Positions 8,565-18,058 are shown, counted from the stretch's first letter. The stretch is 64,000 bases of DNA from Agreia sp. COWG (GCF_904528075.1 NZ_LR882035.1:2790001-2854000), one strand, 5' to 3'. Notes: a model not told the origin generated them from the letters alone. Numbers and translations: made by a program.

Positions 8565-10034
8565 ATGGACTTCATCAGCAATAACACCTCGATCGTCTCG
8601 GTCGTGGTGGTCATCGTCATCATCGTGGCCCTGCTCGGCTTCATCGCCAGCCGCATCCGTCGGGTGCCACCGAACCAGGCCCTCATCGTCGTGGGTCGCG
8701 GGGCCGCCAAGGAGGCGGCCGCCGGCATCACGTCGCCGCAGAAGGTCATCATCGGCGGCCGCACGTTCATCTGGCCCATCTTTCAAGAGGGCTTCAAGCT
8801 CTCGCTGGAGCAGTACCAGACCTCGGTCGACGTGACCGCCATCGACAGCAACTTCATCCGCACCTCGGTGAAGGCCACCGTCAACTTCAAGGTGACCGGC
8901 AGCGAAGACGGCGTTCGTCGCGCAGCCCAGCGCTACCTGCTGCAGCAGGCGAAGCTGCCCGAGATCGTTCAGCAGTCCCTCGAAGGCTCGCTGCGCGGCC
9001 TCATCGGTGGTCGCGCCGTCGACGAACTCGTCAAGAACTTCGCGCAGCTCGCGCAAGACGCCGTGACCGAGACCAAGGGCGAGCTCGCCGAGCTGGGCCT
9101 GCAGATCGAGACCCTGAACATCCGGGAGATCGAGACGCCGGGCTCGACGTACCTCGCCGACCGTGGTCGCGCCGAGGCAGCCCAGGCCCGCCAGATCGCC
9201 GAGGTGCGCGAGGCGGAGACCGTGCGCGCCGCCGCCCTGTCGCGCATCGAGAACGAGCAGCTCACGGCAGAGCGCCAGCGCGAGCTCGACATCCGGGTCG
9301 CCTCGATCAAAGCCGACACCGAGCGGGCCAACGCCGAGGCGGATGCCGCGGGTGAGCTCGCCCGCGCCGAGCAGGCCACCTTCGTGGCCACCAAAGAGCG
9401 CGAGGCCGTGGTCGAGCAGGCGAAGGTCGCCGAGCAGCGCCTGAACATCGAGGTGCGCCAACCCGCCGAGGCGGCGGCATACGCCGCGGTGCAGAAGGCC
9501 CAGGCCGACCGCGACACCGAGAAGGCGTCGGTCGACGTCGAGGTCTATCGCCGCCAGCAGACGGCCGAGGCCGCCCGCACCGCCGCGGTCAACGAGGCCG
9601 AGTCGATCACCGCGCTCGGTAACGCGAACGCCGCCGCGACGCGCGCCAAGGGAGAGGCCGACGCCGCCGCGGTGAAGGCCTTGGCCGAGGCACAGAACCT
9701 GCTGAGCCGCGAAGCCCTCACCTCGCGCGCGATCGACGCGCTGCCCGAGGTGGCCCGACGCATGGCCGAGCCACTGTCGAACGTCGACAACATCTCGATC
9801 ATCTCGACCGACGGAGCCAGCGCGCTCACCCGGTCGGTGGCGCAGAACATAACCGAGCTGCCCGCCGTCATCAAGCAGGCGACAGGGCTCGACCTCACCG
9901 CGTTCCTCGGCGGGCTCGGCGGAGGCATCGTGGCGAATTCCGCTGCCGCGGGGTCGAAGGGCTCGACGTCGTCGACTGCCGCGTCGACGTCGCACGCCAC
10001 GCCTGTGGCCACCGACGACGCGCCCGTCATCTAG
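8565..10034 (+). CDS. flotillin-like SPFH/band-7 protein
   Basis: A 489-residue membrane scaffold protein of the FloT/YuaG type. It has one N-terminal membrane anchor (about 9-30), an SPFH domain (about 35-200), a long Ala/Glu-rich coiled coil with many EA repeats (about 200-400) and a low-complexity Ser/Ala/Thr tail. Flotillins organise lipid microdomains. AGAGGAAGCCCATTTC precedes the ATG. It follows the NfeD-like gene closely, which supports both calls. Confidence 0.9.
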   Translation: MDFISNNTSIVSVVVVIVIIVALLGFIASRIRRVPPNQALIVVGRGAAKEAAAGITSPQKVIIGGRTFIWPIFQEGFKLSLEQYQTSVDVTAIDSNFIRTSVKATVNFKVTGSEDGVRRAAQRYLLQQAKLPEIVQQSLEGSLRGLIGGRAVDELVKNFAQLAQDAVTETKGELAELGLQIETLNIREIETPGSTYLADRGRAEAAQARQIAEVREAETVRAAALSRIENEQLTAERQRELDIRVASIKADTERANAEADAAGELARAEQATFVATKEREAVVEQAKVAEQRLNIEVRQPAEAAAYAAVQKAQADRDTEKASVDVEVYRRQQTAEAARTAAVNEAESITALGNANAAATRAKGEADAAAVKALAEAQNLLSREALTSRAIDALPEVARRMAEPLSNVDNISIISTDGASALTRSVAQNITELPAVIKQATGLDLTAFLGGLGGGIVANSAAAGSKGSTSSTAASTSHATPVATDDAPVI

Positions 10035-10044
10035 GCGGCAATTC

Positions 10045-10124
10045 CGTTCAACAGGACGTTTCGTCGTCGCGACGGCGTTTCTCGTCGTCGATGACGACGC
10101 GTCGTGAAAACGTCCTGTTGAACG
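10045..10124. repeat. long inverted repeat, family 1 copy A
   Basis: The 17-bp arms CGTTCAACAGGACGTTT (10045-10061) and its exact complement (10108-10124) flank a second, CGTCGTC-rich hairpin. It begins 10 bases after the flotillin stop. No T-tract follows. The arm sequence recurs at 56724-56805. Confidence 0.85.
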
Positions 10125-10186
10125 CAATTCCTGCCATCGGCGCTGGAGCGCCCGGCGGCGTCGGGCGGTGCCACTAGCGTGAGTCC

Positions 10187-11158
10187 ATGAGCACCACGCA
10201 CCACCCTGGTCATGGCACCTCGAGCGTCTCCGCGGGCATCCAGTTCGCCTCGATGGGCATCGTCTGGGGGGCCAGCTTCCTCTTCATGAAGGTGGCACTC
10301 GAGGGCGCCTCGTTCGGCCAGGTCGCGTGGAGCCGTCTCGTTCTGGGTGCCCTCGCCCTCGGAGTCGTCGTGCTGGTCACCAAGAACAGGCTTCCGAGCT
10401 CACCCCGCGTCTGGGCGCACTTCGTCGTCGTGGCCGTCAGCGGCTCGGTTCTGCCGTACCTGCTGTTCGCCTGGGCCGAGCAATACGTGTCGAGCGGGCT
10501 CGCCAGCATCTACAACGCGGTCACCCCCATCACCACCGCCGTCATGGCGACCCTCGTCTTTCGCGTCGAGAAGCTCAGTCGCGCGCAGGTGCTCGGTGTG
10601 ATCGTCGGCATCCTCGGCGTGGTGGTCATCATCGGACCGTGGCGCTTCGCCCCGACCGCAGCAGCGGAGGGCTCCACCGTGACCGAGCTCGCCGGCCAGA
10701 TCGCCTGCCTCGGCTCGGCCGTCTGCTACGGGTTCACCTTCGGCTACCTGCGGCGCTTCATCACCGGCCGCGGGGTCTCCGGCGTGACGACAGCCTTCAT
10801 GCAGATCGGCCTCGGCGGCGCGATCATGCTGCTGCTCACCCCGGTGGTCGCGCTCGGCGAGGTTCGGCTCACCCTGCCCATCGTGCTCAGTCTGCTCACG
10901 CTCGGCATCGTGGGAACCGGGTTCGCGTACCTCTGGAACATCAATGTGCTGCTCACCTGGGGGCCCACGGTGACCTCCACCGTGACCTACCTGACGCCGA
11001 TCGTGGGGGTCGCCCTCGGCATCCTGATTCTGGGCGAGACCCTGTCGTGGAACGAACCCACCGGCGCGGCACTCGTCTTCGTGGGCATCCTGCTGGCGCA
11101 GCGCAGGCTGCGCCTTCCCCGGCGCCGCATGGCAGACGCCACCACCGTGGCCTCTTAG
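10187..11158 (+). CDS. EamA/DMT-family transporter
   Basis: A 323-residue inner-membrane protein with about ten transmembrane segments in two EamA repeats (about 18-150 and 170-310). The family mostly exports amino acids or metabolites; the substrate cannot be read from sequence. Its stop overlaps the convergent MFS gene's stop by four bases (11155-11158), so no terminator fits between them. No regulator is adjacent. Confidence 0.85.
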   Translation: MSTTHHPGHGTSSVSAGIQFASMGIVWGASFLFMKVALEGASFGQVAWSRLVLGALALGVVVLVTKNRLPSSPRVWAHFVVVAVSGSVLPYLLFAWAEQYVSSGLASIYNAVTPITTAVMATLVFRVEKLSRAQVLGVIVGILGVVVIIGPWRFAPTAAAEGSTVTELAGQIACLGSAVCYGFTFGYLRRFITGRGVSGVTTAFMQIGLGGAIMLLLTPVVALGEVRLTLPIVLSLLTLGIVGTGFAYLWNINVLLTWGPTVTSTVTYLTPIVGVALGILILGETLSWNEPTGAALVFVGILLAQRRLRLPRRRMADATTVAS

Positions 11159-12432
11159 AGCGCGTCTCGCTCTGAACTGCTGGCCGGCACCAGTGGCAGC
11201 GCGAGCACCGGAAAGGTGGCCACCAACGCGAAGGCGAGCGGAAAGCCGACGAGGCCGATCAGCGCGCCCACCGCCGGGGCGACGATCGATGCGGCGACGT
11301 ACTGCCCCGTGTTCTGCACCCCTAGCGCCCGTCCGCTCCACGCGGTGCCCGCCCTCTCGGCCACCGCGGTGAACGCCAGGCCGTTGTCGGCGACCACCAC
11401 CACCGTGGCCACCACGAAGACCACCGCGGCCGCGCCCCACGAGGCGGCATCCGACACGGCGAGCAGCAGCATCACCACGGCCGCCGAGATCGCCACCCAG
11501 CGCAGCGGCCTCACCCTGCTACCGACCCTGTCGCTGAGCATGCCGACGAGGATGCGCCCGACGGCCCCCACGAACTGGGAGGCACCGACGAGCATGCCCG
11601 CGGCGAGCGGCTGCCAGCGCAGCTCGGTCACGAGCCACACCAGGCCGAACGTCGAGACCGTGAACTGCGGAACCACGAGCAGCACCGAGACCGCGTGGAT
11701 GCGCCAGAGGAACGAGCTCGCCCTATAGGGGTTCGTGGGCCGCGCAGGCGGGGCTGGGGTCGGGGCTGGGGTCGGGCCTGGTGCTGGTTCGGGGTCAGAG
11801 CTGGGGCTGGGGCGCGCTGATGACCCGGCGCGGATGCCGACCCCGCACGCCACGGAGAACAGCGCGGCCACGCTGGCGGGCACCACCAGCGCCGCCGGGA
11901 TGCCGCCGTCGGCCGCCGCGACGGGCACCGTGACGGCGGCGATCGTCACCCCGAGCGGAACCGCCATCTGCCGGATGCCCATGGCCAGCCCCCGACGAGC
12001 GCTCGGGAACCAGCGTACGACGAGCGAGCCGCTCGCCGAGTTGGTGCTCGCCGACGCCATGCCCCCGAGCAGCAACAGAACTGCGAGCGCGACGTAGCCG
12101 TCGACCATCGTGGCGGCGAGCGCCGCGATGACCGTGAGCGCCAGTCCGCCGCAGATCACCCAGCGCTCGCCGATGCGGTCGACCAGGGCACCCCACGCGA
12201 TGAGCGTCAGCACCATTCCCACGGTGGGCGCGGCGGCGATGAGGCCCGCTTCGCCAAGGGTGAGCCCCCTCTCGCTGTGCAGCAGCGGAATGAGGAATGC
12301 CGGGGTGTTCACGAAGACCGTTCCCGCGGTCTGAGCTCCGACCCCGAGCAGCAGCATCAGCCAGGCCCTCGCGGGGATGCGACGCGGCGCGGCGGCCTCT
12401 GCCGATTGCGCGGTACGAACCGTCTGGGACAT
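11155..12432 (-). CDS. MFS transporter
   Basis: A 425-residue major facilitator protein with two six-helix halves. They are joined by an unusually Pro/Ala-rich cytoplasmic loop (PAPGPTPAPTPAPP, about 215-235) encoded by short GC-rich repeats. The signature WGALVDRIGERW lies between helices 2 and 3. The ATG at 12432 follows AGAGGGCGGC; the frame is open to 13311, but that extension lies antisense to the GntR gene. It is divergent from the GntR regulator, which probably controls it. Substrate unknown. Confidence 0.85.
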   Translation of the reverse strand: MSQTVRTAQSAEAAAPRRIPARAWLMLLLGVGAQTAGTVFVNTPAFLIPLLHSERGLTLGEAGLIAAAPTVGMVLTLIAWGALVDRIGERWVICGGLALTVIAALAATMVDGYVALAVLLLLGGMASASTNSASGSLVVRWFPSARRGLAMGIRQMAVPLGVTIAAVTVPVAAADGGIPAALVVPASVAALFSVACGVGIRAGSSARPSPSSDPEPAPGPTPAPTPAPPARPTNPYRASSFLWRIHAVSVLLVVPQFTVSTFGLVWLVTELRWQPLAAGMLVGASQFVGAVGRILVGMLSDRVGSRVRPLRWVAISAAVVMLLLAVSDAASWGAAAVVFVVATVVVVADNGLAFTAVAERAGTAWSGRALGVQNTGQYVAASIVAPAVGALIGLVGFPLAFALVATFPVLALPLVPASSSERDAL

Positions 12433-12468
12433 GCCGCCCTCTTCTGCTGACGGCTCAACGCCGTGATT

Positions 12469-12491
12469 TGGTATACCATAACGGTATACCA
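12469..12491. promoter_or_regulatory. GntR-type operator
   Basis: TGGTATACC and GGTATACCA are perfect inverted copies separated by five bases, centred in the 73-base region between the MFS and GntR starts. GTATAC-core palindromes are typical of FCD-type GntR regulators. Confidence 0.7.
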
Positions 12492-12505
12492 GAAAGCAGG
12501 CCGCC

Positions 12506-13180
12506 GTGCTCGAGTCCCTTACGCAGACCTCGCAGTTGTATGAGCGCCTGCGCTCGGCGATCATCACCCTCGAGCTGCTGCCCGGGGAGAGCCTGGCCGA
12601 GCGCGGCCTCGAGTCGCGATTCCAGGCGTCCAGAACCCCGGTTCGCGCGGCCCTGGTGCGCCTCGAGCCAGAAGGGCTCGTGCGCCGAAACGGACGCGGC
12701 TTCATCGTGGCCCCCATCGACCTCGACGAGATCGCGTCGCTCGCCGAATACCGCGAGGCGATCGAGACGGCTGCGGTTCGCCTGGCCGTGGAGCGCGCCA
12801 CCGATGCGCAGCTCGACCTCCTCGCCGCAGATCTTCGAACAGAGCGACGCGAACACGACCCGGATGCTCCTGCGGGCGAGAGCGTGCGGCACGGAGGGTC
12901 TTTCCACACCCGGCTCGCCGAGCTGTCTGGCAACGGATTTCTCGCCGGTGCGGTGGCCGACGCGCTGCGGCGTCTGGAGCGCACTCGACACCTCGAGGCC
13001 CGCTCAGCCGAATCGCGCGAGCACGCGCACGACGAGCACGCGTCGATCGTGCAGGCCGTGCGCGCCCGCGATGCCGAGCTCGCCTCGACGCTCGTCGCCC
13101 GCCACATTCGAGGCACCCACGACCGACTGCGCGAGGCACTGGCCGCAAGCGACTGGCGCCGAACCGCGGCCCTGCGCTGA
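12506..13180 (+). CDS. GntR-family regulator, FCD subfamily
   Basis: A 224-residue regulator with an N-terminal winged helix (about 10-72; LAERGLESRFQASRTPVRAA) and an all-helical FCD effector domain (about 80-210) holding His residues that usually bind metal or carboxylate ligands. The GTG at 12506 follows AGCAGG. It is divergent from the MFS gene with the GTATAC palindrome between, so it likely represses the transporter and itself. Ligand unknown. Confidence 0.87.
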   Translation: MLESLTQTSQLYERLRSAIITLELLPGESLAERGLESRFQASRTPVRAALVRLEPEGLVRRNGRGFIVAPIDLDEIASLAEYREAIETAAVRLAVERATDAQLDLLAADLRTERREHDPDAPAGESVRHGGSFHTRLAELSGNGFLAGAVADALRRLERTRHLEARSAESREHAHDEHASIVQAVRARDAELASTLVARHIRGTHDRLREALAASDWRRTAALR

Positions 13181-13237
13181 CGGACCGCGGCTAGCGGGCT
13201 GCGGGCTAGCGGGCTGCGAGCCGCGGACTGCCGTGGC

Positions 13238-13300
13238 CAATTCAGGAGGACAGCGTCGCCGCCGCCACTGTGGCGTCGGTGACGCTCTCCTCCTGAATTG
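13238..13300. repeat. long inverted repeat, family 2 copy C
   Basis: 20-bp arms (13238-13257 and 13281-13300) match at 19 positions and begin CAATTCAGGAGG. An inner hairpin around GCCACTGTGGC fills the loop. Arms and core recur at 37187-37253. It lies 57 bases after the GntR stop; no T-tract follows. Confidence 0.85.
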
Positions 13301-13330
13301 ACACGCAGCAAGCGCGTTTAGGCTGGGCCC

Positions 13331-13933
13331 ATGGTCACCGAGCATCGATTCTCCGGCCGCATCGCGGGCTTCGGCACCGCCTCGGGCACGCGCCTCGTCG
13401 TCGGCATCTGGGCCGAGTCTCCGCTCGGCGCCTTCACCGACGTGATGATGGAAGACGCCGCGGGCCATCGCACGCTTCTCGCCCCGAACGACGAGGTGGC
13501 GGCGTTCGTCTCTGCCACGTATTCGTTCGACGAGGTGCGCGTGGTTCCCGTGACCACCCGGCGCGTCGACGGAGGTCTTGCCGTGACGGCGGGCGACCTC
13601 TCGGTGCGGATGCGCGTGGGCGGCCTCTCGACGCTCGGCCGGCTGCTGCGCGTGGTGCCGTCGCTCGTCGCGACGCATCCGGCCTGGCTGAGGGTCATCG
13701 ACCCCGTGGCGTCGAGGCTCGTGCCCGGAGTGCACACCGCCGGCACCGCCGGCGGCGGACGACGAGAGTTCTACGGCGTGACCCTCATTCGAGATCTCGA
13801 CGGGGTCGAGGCGACGCGGGCGGGCGAGAGCCTCGGCGCGCTGACGCCCCTGCACCCGCCGGTGCGGTTCGGCTTCGGGTCGGCTCCGCCCGCACCCTCG
13901 ATCGTCGACGTCGTCACGACGATCCGCGAGTAG
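13331..13933 (+). CDS. conserved hypothetical protein, 200 aa
   Basis: No family recognised. The protein is soluble, Val/Arg-rich, without signal peptide or membrane segments. It contains ESPLGAFTDVMMEDAAGHRTLLAPNDEVAAFV in the first third and a REFYG patch near residue 140. GC-rich third-position codon use matches its neighbours, so the frame is real. The start is uncertain because no good ribosome site is visible. It is convergent with the response-regulator gene. Confidence 0.7.
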   Translation: MVTEHRFSGRIAGFGTASGTRLVVGIWAESPLGAFTDVMMEDAAGHRTLLAPNDEVAAFVSATYSFDEVRVVPVTTRRVDGGLAVTAGDLSVRMRVGGLSTLGRLLRVVPSLVATHPAWLRVIDPVASRLVPGVHTAGTAGGGRREFYGVTLIRDLDGVEATRAGESLGALTPLHPPVRFGFGSAPPAPSIVDVVTTIRE

Positions 13934-13945
13934 GCACGGGCGTCA

Positions 13946-13974
13946 GGGCACAGGGATCACGGGCACAGGGATCA
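13946..13974. repeat. 14-bp direct repeat at a convergent junction
   Basis: GGGCACAGGGATCA occurs twice, separated by one base. The second copy carries the stop codon of the response-regulator gene. Confidence 0.8.
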
Positions 13975-14664
13975 GGGGCGCCAGCGGTACTCCACCTCGG
14001 GGCGGCCCGGCGTTCCGTAGCGGGGCACCCTCTCGGCGCGGCCGGAGTCGGCGAGGTATTCGAGGTAGCGCCGCGCCGTCACCCTCGAGGCGTGGATCTC
14101 GTCGGCCAGCTCTCGGGCGGACACCCCGCCGGCCGAGCCCTGGAGCATGCCGGAGACGGCACTGAGCGTCTCGGGGCTGAGCCCTTTGCCGAGGCCGGGG
14201 TCGTTCGACGTGCGGAGCGCCGCGAAGGCGCCGTCGACATCGCGCTGGCTGGCGACCTGCGGCGTGTTGGCGAAATGGCTGCGAAAGTCGCGATAGCTCG
14301 TGAGCTTGTCTGCGAACACCCCGAAGGTGAAGGGTTTGATGAGGTACTGCACGATGCCCGCGGCGATCGACCCCCGCACAACCTCGGCCGCGCGCACGGC
14401 CGTGATCGCGATGACGTCGACGTCGACCCCGGCTGCCCGGATGCGGCGACAGAGCTCCAATCCGTCGATGTCGGGCAGGTTCATGTCGAGCAGAATCAGG
14501 TCGATGCGCGGTTCGTCCTGGCCGAGCGACGCCTTCAACAGGCGCACGGCCTCGGCCCCCGATCGCGCCACGCCCGCCAGTTCGAAGCCGTCGAGCTTCG
14601 CCACGTAGGCGGCGTGCGCCTCGGCCGTGATCGCCTCGTCCTCGACGATCAGCACGCGGATCAT
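13972..14664 (-). CDS. response regulator, CitB/DcuR family
   Basis: A 230-residue two-component regulator. The receiver domain (about 1-120) has the phospho-acceptor Asp60 in LILLDMNLPDIDG and the conserved Lys in QYLIKPF. The C-terminal domain has a helix-turn-helix (SARELADEIHASRVTARRY) of the citrate/dicarboxylate response type. The ATG overlaps the kinase stop as ATGA. Its predicted job is to activate the dctA-like symporter gene on the other side of the kinase. Confidence 0.9.
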   Translation of the reverse strand: MIRVLIVEDEAITAEAHAAYVAKLDGFELAGVARSGAEAVRLLKASLGQDEPRIDLILLDMNLPDIDGLELCRRIRAAGVDVDVIAITAVRAAEVVRGSIAAGIVQYLIKPFTFGVFADKLTSYRDFRSHFANTPQVASQRDVDGAFAALRTSNDPGLGKGLSPETLSAVSGMLQGSAGGVSARELADEIHASRVTARRYLEYLADSGRAERVPRYGTPGRPEVEYRWRP

Positions 14665-16307
14665 GCCGGCTCCGGCGTGGAGTCGACCTTCGACGGCATC
14701 GGCACCATCACGGTGAACACCGCGCCCACGTGCTCGCTGAGCTCGATGGTGCCCCCGAGCCTCGCGACCGTCTGGCGAACGAGAGAAAGACCGAGGCCCC
14801 GACCGAAGGCATCCGTCTGCTTGGTCGAGAAACCACGGCCGAACACCCGCTCGCGTGCGTCGGTGTCGATGCCGGGGCCGGAATCCGACACCTGCACCAC
14901 CAGGTCGTCTTCGCCGTCGCCGAGCCCGAGATAGACCTCGACCCACGGCTCGGTTCCCTCGGCGGTTCCGGATGCGGCCGCGTCGAGCGCGTTGTCGACC
15001 AGATTGCCGAGGATCGTCACCATGTCGGCCGGCTCGAAGCCCTGCGTGCCCGGGTTCAGATGCGTCTCGAGGTTGAGCGCGACTCCGCGTTCCCTGGCCT
15101 GGGCCGCCTTGCCGAGCATCAGCGCGGCGATCACCGGTTCGTCGATCGAGACGAGCACCCGGTCGGCGAGGCGCTGGCTGAGGTTGAGCTCGTCGGCGGC
15201 GAACTTCAACGCCTCGTCGCTGCGACCCAGCTCGAGCAGTGACGCGATGGTGTGCAGCCTGTTGGCGAACTCGTGCGTCTGCGAGCGCAGAGCGTTCGAC
15301 ATCGTGCGCATCGATTCGAGCTCACCCGTGACGCGCAGCAGCTCGGTACGGTCGCGCAGGGTCGTCACGGTTCCGAGCGGCCGGATGCGGCCCGCTCCGC
15401 GCGACGAATTCGCCGGAAGCGCCGGCTGGTGGTTCACGACGAGCACGTGGTCGCGCGTGACGAAGACCTCGTCGCGGGCCTCATCGGGGGCGAGCAGCAG
15501 TGCCTTGAGCGCCTCGGGAATGTCGAGGTCGTCGACCGGCCGCGCCGGACCGCCCGCCTCGAGGCCCAGCAGATCGGCCGCGTGGTCGTTGTAGAGAACG
15601 AGCACCCCCCTATTGTCGACCAGCACGAGCCCCTCGCGCACGGAGTGCAGCACCGACTCGTAATAGGCGAACACCTGGCCGAGCTCTTCGGCGCCGCGCC
15701 CCGCGGTGACCCGGCGCAGGTAGCGGCTGAACAGGCCGGAGACGATGGCGCCGATCGCGATCATGGCCGCCCCGGCGCCGAGCAGCAGGTACACCCGCGG
15801 CCAGAACGCCGCGTCGACCTGGCTGAGGGTGATGCCCGCCGCCGCGAGCGCCACCACGCGCCCGTCGGCGCTCACGATGGGAACGACCGCCCGAACGCTC
15901 GGACCGAGGGTGCCCGTGTACGTCTCGGACACGGGCTGGCCGGCGAGGGCAGGATCGATGGTGCCGAGGAACTTCTTGCCGATCTGCGCGGGGTCGCGAT
16001 GGGTGTACCGTGTTCGATCCGGTGCCATCACGGTGATGAAGTCCACGTCGGTGTCGTTCATGAGGGTCACCGCGTAGGGCTGCAGCACCGCCGAAGGATC
16101 GGGCTTCTCGACGGCGTCGATCACAAAGGGGTTGTGGGCCACGGCCTGGGCGACGACCATGCTGCGGGCCGACGCATCGGATGTGGCCCGGCCACGCGCA
16201 TCCACCGCCAACAGGGCAACGGCGAGCCCCACGGCCACGATCACGAACACCGCCTGCACGGCGAAGAGCCGTGCGGCGATACTGATGCGCCGCCGCCGTT
16301 GAATCAT
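14661..16307 (-). CDS. sensor histidine kinase, CitA/DcuS family
   Basis: A 548-residue membrane kinase: TM helix (about 12-35), extracytoplasmic PAS-like sensor (about 40-170), second TM (about 173-195), cytoplasmic PAS (about 205-320) and kinase core. The acceptor His is in QTHEFANRLH, the N box is NLVDNALDAA, and the G boxes are DSGPGID and GRGLGLSLV. GAGGGGGC precedes the ATG. Family members sense citrate or C4-dicarboxylates, which fits the divergent symporter. Confidence 0.92.
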   Translation of the reverse strand: MIQRRRRISIAARLFAVQAVFVIVAVGLAVALLAVDARGRATSDASARSMVVAQAVAHNPFVIDAVEKPDPSAVLQPYAVTLMNDTDVDFITVMAPDRTRYTHRDPAQIGKKFLGTIDPALAGQPVSETYTGTLGPSVRAVVPIVSADGRVVALAAAGITLSQVDAAFWPRVYLLLGAGAAMIAIGAIVSGLFSRYLRRVTAGRGAEELGQVFAYYESVLHSVREGLVLVDNRGVLVLYNDHAADLLGLEAGGPARPVDDLDIPEALKALLLAPDEARDEVFVTRDHVLVVNHQPALPANSSRGAGRIRPLGTVTTLRDRTELLRVTGELESMRTMSNALRSQTHEFANRLHTIASLLELGRSDEALKFAADELNLSQRLADRVLVSIDEPVIAALMLGKAAQARERGVALNLETHLNPGTQGFEPADMVTILGNLVDNALDAAASGTAEGTEPWVEVYLGLGDGEDDLVVQVSDSGPGIDTDARERVFGRGFSTKQTDAFGRGLGLSLVRQTVARLGGTIELSEHVGAVFTVMVPMPSKVDSTPEPA

Positions 16308-16476
16308 CGAAAGCCCCCTCGCGTTCCTGCCGCCCCACGCTACGCGCCACGGGGGCCGGCGTCGAATGGATTATTCAGAGGTGGCGCGAAGACCGACGGC
16401 CACGCGAACAGTATGAACACAACGCGGAGCATCGTGGATGATCGGCACAGGATGGCGTCAGTAGTCCAGGCAGCGT

Positions 16477-16494
16477 CGCCACGGTGTTGTGGCG
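16477..16494. promoter_or_regulatory. inverted repeat upstream of the symporter
   Basis: CGCCAC and GTGGCG are separated by six bases and lie 24 bases before the symporter start. This is a candidate response-regulator site or a leader hairpin; the sequence alone does not decide. Confidence 0.35.
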
Positions 16495-16518
16495 GCCCCT
16501 CACGAAGGCAGGCATTCC

Positions 16519-17961
16519 ATGAGCACGGCACCGACAGCATCCGGCCGCAAGGCACGCAGAAAGCTCGACAAGAACCACTATCTCTACATCGCCGTGATCG
16601 TGGCGGTGGTCGCCGGCATCATCGTGGGTCTCGCCGCCCCCGGCTTCGCGAAGGGCCTCGCCCCCATCGGCACGGCGTTCGTGGGCCTCATCAAGATGAT
16701 GATCGCTCCCATCATCTTCTGCACGATCGTGATCGGCGTCGGCTCCATCGCCAAGGCGGCCACGGTCGGCAAGGTGGGCGGGCTCGCGCTCGGCTACTTC
16801 ATCGTGATGTCGACGTTCGCGCTGGCGATCGGCCTCGTCGTGGGCAACCTGCTGCACCCGGGTGAGGGCCTCGACATCTCGTCGGCCAGCTACGACACGA
16901 GCAACATCGTGGCCGAGTCGACGCAAGACTTCTTCCTCGGCATCATCCCCGTGTCGCTGTTCTCGTCGCTGGTCGACGGCAGCATTCTGCAGACGCTGTT
17001 CGTGGCGCTGCTCGTGGGCTTCGCCCTGCAGAAGATGGGCGATAAGGGAACACCGATCCTCGGCGCCATCAAGTCGCTGCAGGCGCTCATCTTCCGCATC
17101 CTGTCGATGGTTCTCTGGGTCGCCCCGCTCGGCGCGTTCGGTGCGATCGCCGGCGTCGTCGGCTCGACCGGATGGGGCGCCGTCGTCGCCCTCGCCACCC
17201 TGATGATCGGCTTCTACATTACCTGCGCGATCTTCGTGATCGTCATCCTCGGCACCCTGCTGAAGGTCGTCACCGGCGTGAACATCTTCTCGCTCATGAA
17301 GTACCTGGCCCGCGAGTACCTGCTCATCATCGGTACGTCGTCGTCCGAGGCCGCGCTCCCCCGCCTGATCGCGAAGATGGAGCACCTCGGCGTCTCGAAG
17401 CCCGTGGTCGGCATCACGGTTCCCACCGGCTACTCGTTCAACCTCGACGGCACCGCGATCTACCTGACCATGTCGTCGCTCTTCATCGCCGCGGCCATGG
17501 GCACACCGATGTCGATCGGCGAGCAGATCGGTCTGCTGCTGTTCATGATGGTCGCCTCCAAGGGCGCCGCGGGGGTCACCGGTGCCGGCCTCGCCACCCT
17601 CGCCGGAGGCCTGCAGTCGTTCCGCCCCGACCTGGTGAACGGCGTCGGCGTGATCGTGGGCATCGACCGCTTCATGTCGGAGGCCCGCGCCGTGACGAAT
17701 TTCACCGGCAACGCCGTCGCGACACTGCTCGTGGGCACGTGGACCCGCCAGGTCGACAAGGACCAGGTTCGCCTGGTACTGGCCGGCCACGACCCGTTCG
17801 ACGAGAAGAGCATGAACCCGGATGCGCACGGCTCGGATGCCGAGGCCTCGCCCGTCGCGCCCTCGGCCGGCGCGGATCCCGCGGTGCCGTCGACCGCGTC
17901 GCTGCACGCCCTCACGGGCGTGGAGCCCACAGCGAACCGCACCGAGGCACCGCGCGGCTGA
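16519..17961 (+). CDS. dctA: dicarboxylate/cation symporter, DctA family (DAACS)
   Basis: A 480-residue inner-membrane symporter. The family signatures are clear: the serine-rich re-entrant loop [27 protein letters not shown] (helix 7), and [14 protein letters not shown] in the second re-entrant loop. About eight membrane helices are present. The last 50 residues are Pro/Ala/Ser-rich and look unstructured. The ATG at 16519 follows AAGGCAGG; an upstream in-frame ATG at 16489 would add ten poor residues. Divergence from CitAB-type genes supports C4-dicarboxylate or related uptake. Confidence 0.9.
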   Translation: MSTAPTASGRKARRKLDKNHYLYIAVIVAVVAGIIVGLAAPGFAKGLAPIGTAFVGLIKMMIAPIIFCTIVIGVGSIAKAATVGKVGGLALGYFIVMSTFALAIGLVVGNLLHPGEGLDISSASYDTSNIVAESTQDFFLGIIPVSLFSSLVDGSILQTLFVALLVGFALQKMGDKGTPILGAIKSLQALIFRILSMVLWVAPLGAFGAIAGVVGSTGWGAVVALATLMIGFYITCAIFVIVILGTLLKVVTGVNIFSLMKYLAREYLLIIGTSSSEAALPRLIAKMEHLGVSKPVVGITVPTGYSFNLDGTAIYLTMSSLFIAAAMGTPMSIGEQIGLLLFMMVASKGAAGVTGAGLATLAGGLQSFRPDLVNGVGVIVGIDRFMSEARAVTNFTGNAVATLLVGTWTRQVDKDQVRLVLAGHDPFDEKSMNPDAHGSDAEASPVAPSAGADPAVPSTASLHALTGVEPTANRTEAPRG

Positions 17962-17981
17962 CCGGGAGCTCGCTCGCGCTG

Positions 17982-18049
17982 CGAACGCGGGTGTTCTCGT
18001 CGAGAAGTGGTGGTTACGCCACCGCGCTCGACGCGAACACCCGCGTTCG
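17982..18049. repeat. long inverted repeat E at a convergent junction
   Basis: 23-bp arms (17982-18004 and 18027-18049) with one mismatch start CGAACGCGGGTGTTC. An inner GGTGG/CCACC stem surrounds TTACG. It sits between the symporter and peptide-ATPase stops and could act as a bidirectional terminator; there is no T-tract. Confidence 0.85.
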
Positions 18050-18058
18050 GCGTTCGGA

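Noticed and set aside
10045..10124. CRISPR-like or tRNA-like structure at the intergenic palindromes
   Set aside because: There are no regularly spaced direct repeats or cas genes and no tRNA arm pattern; they are simple long hairpins.
11155..13311. Longer MFS frame beginning at 13311
   Set aside because: The upstream 293 codons lie antisense to the GntR gene; the ATG at 12432 has a ribosome site and matches the family N-terminus.
16375..17907. Minus-strand frame of 510 codons opposite dctA
   Set aside because: Low-complexity charged sequence typical of a shadow frame; the opposite strand has clear symporter signatures.
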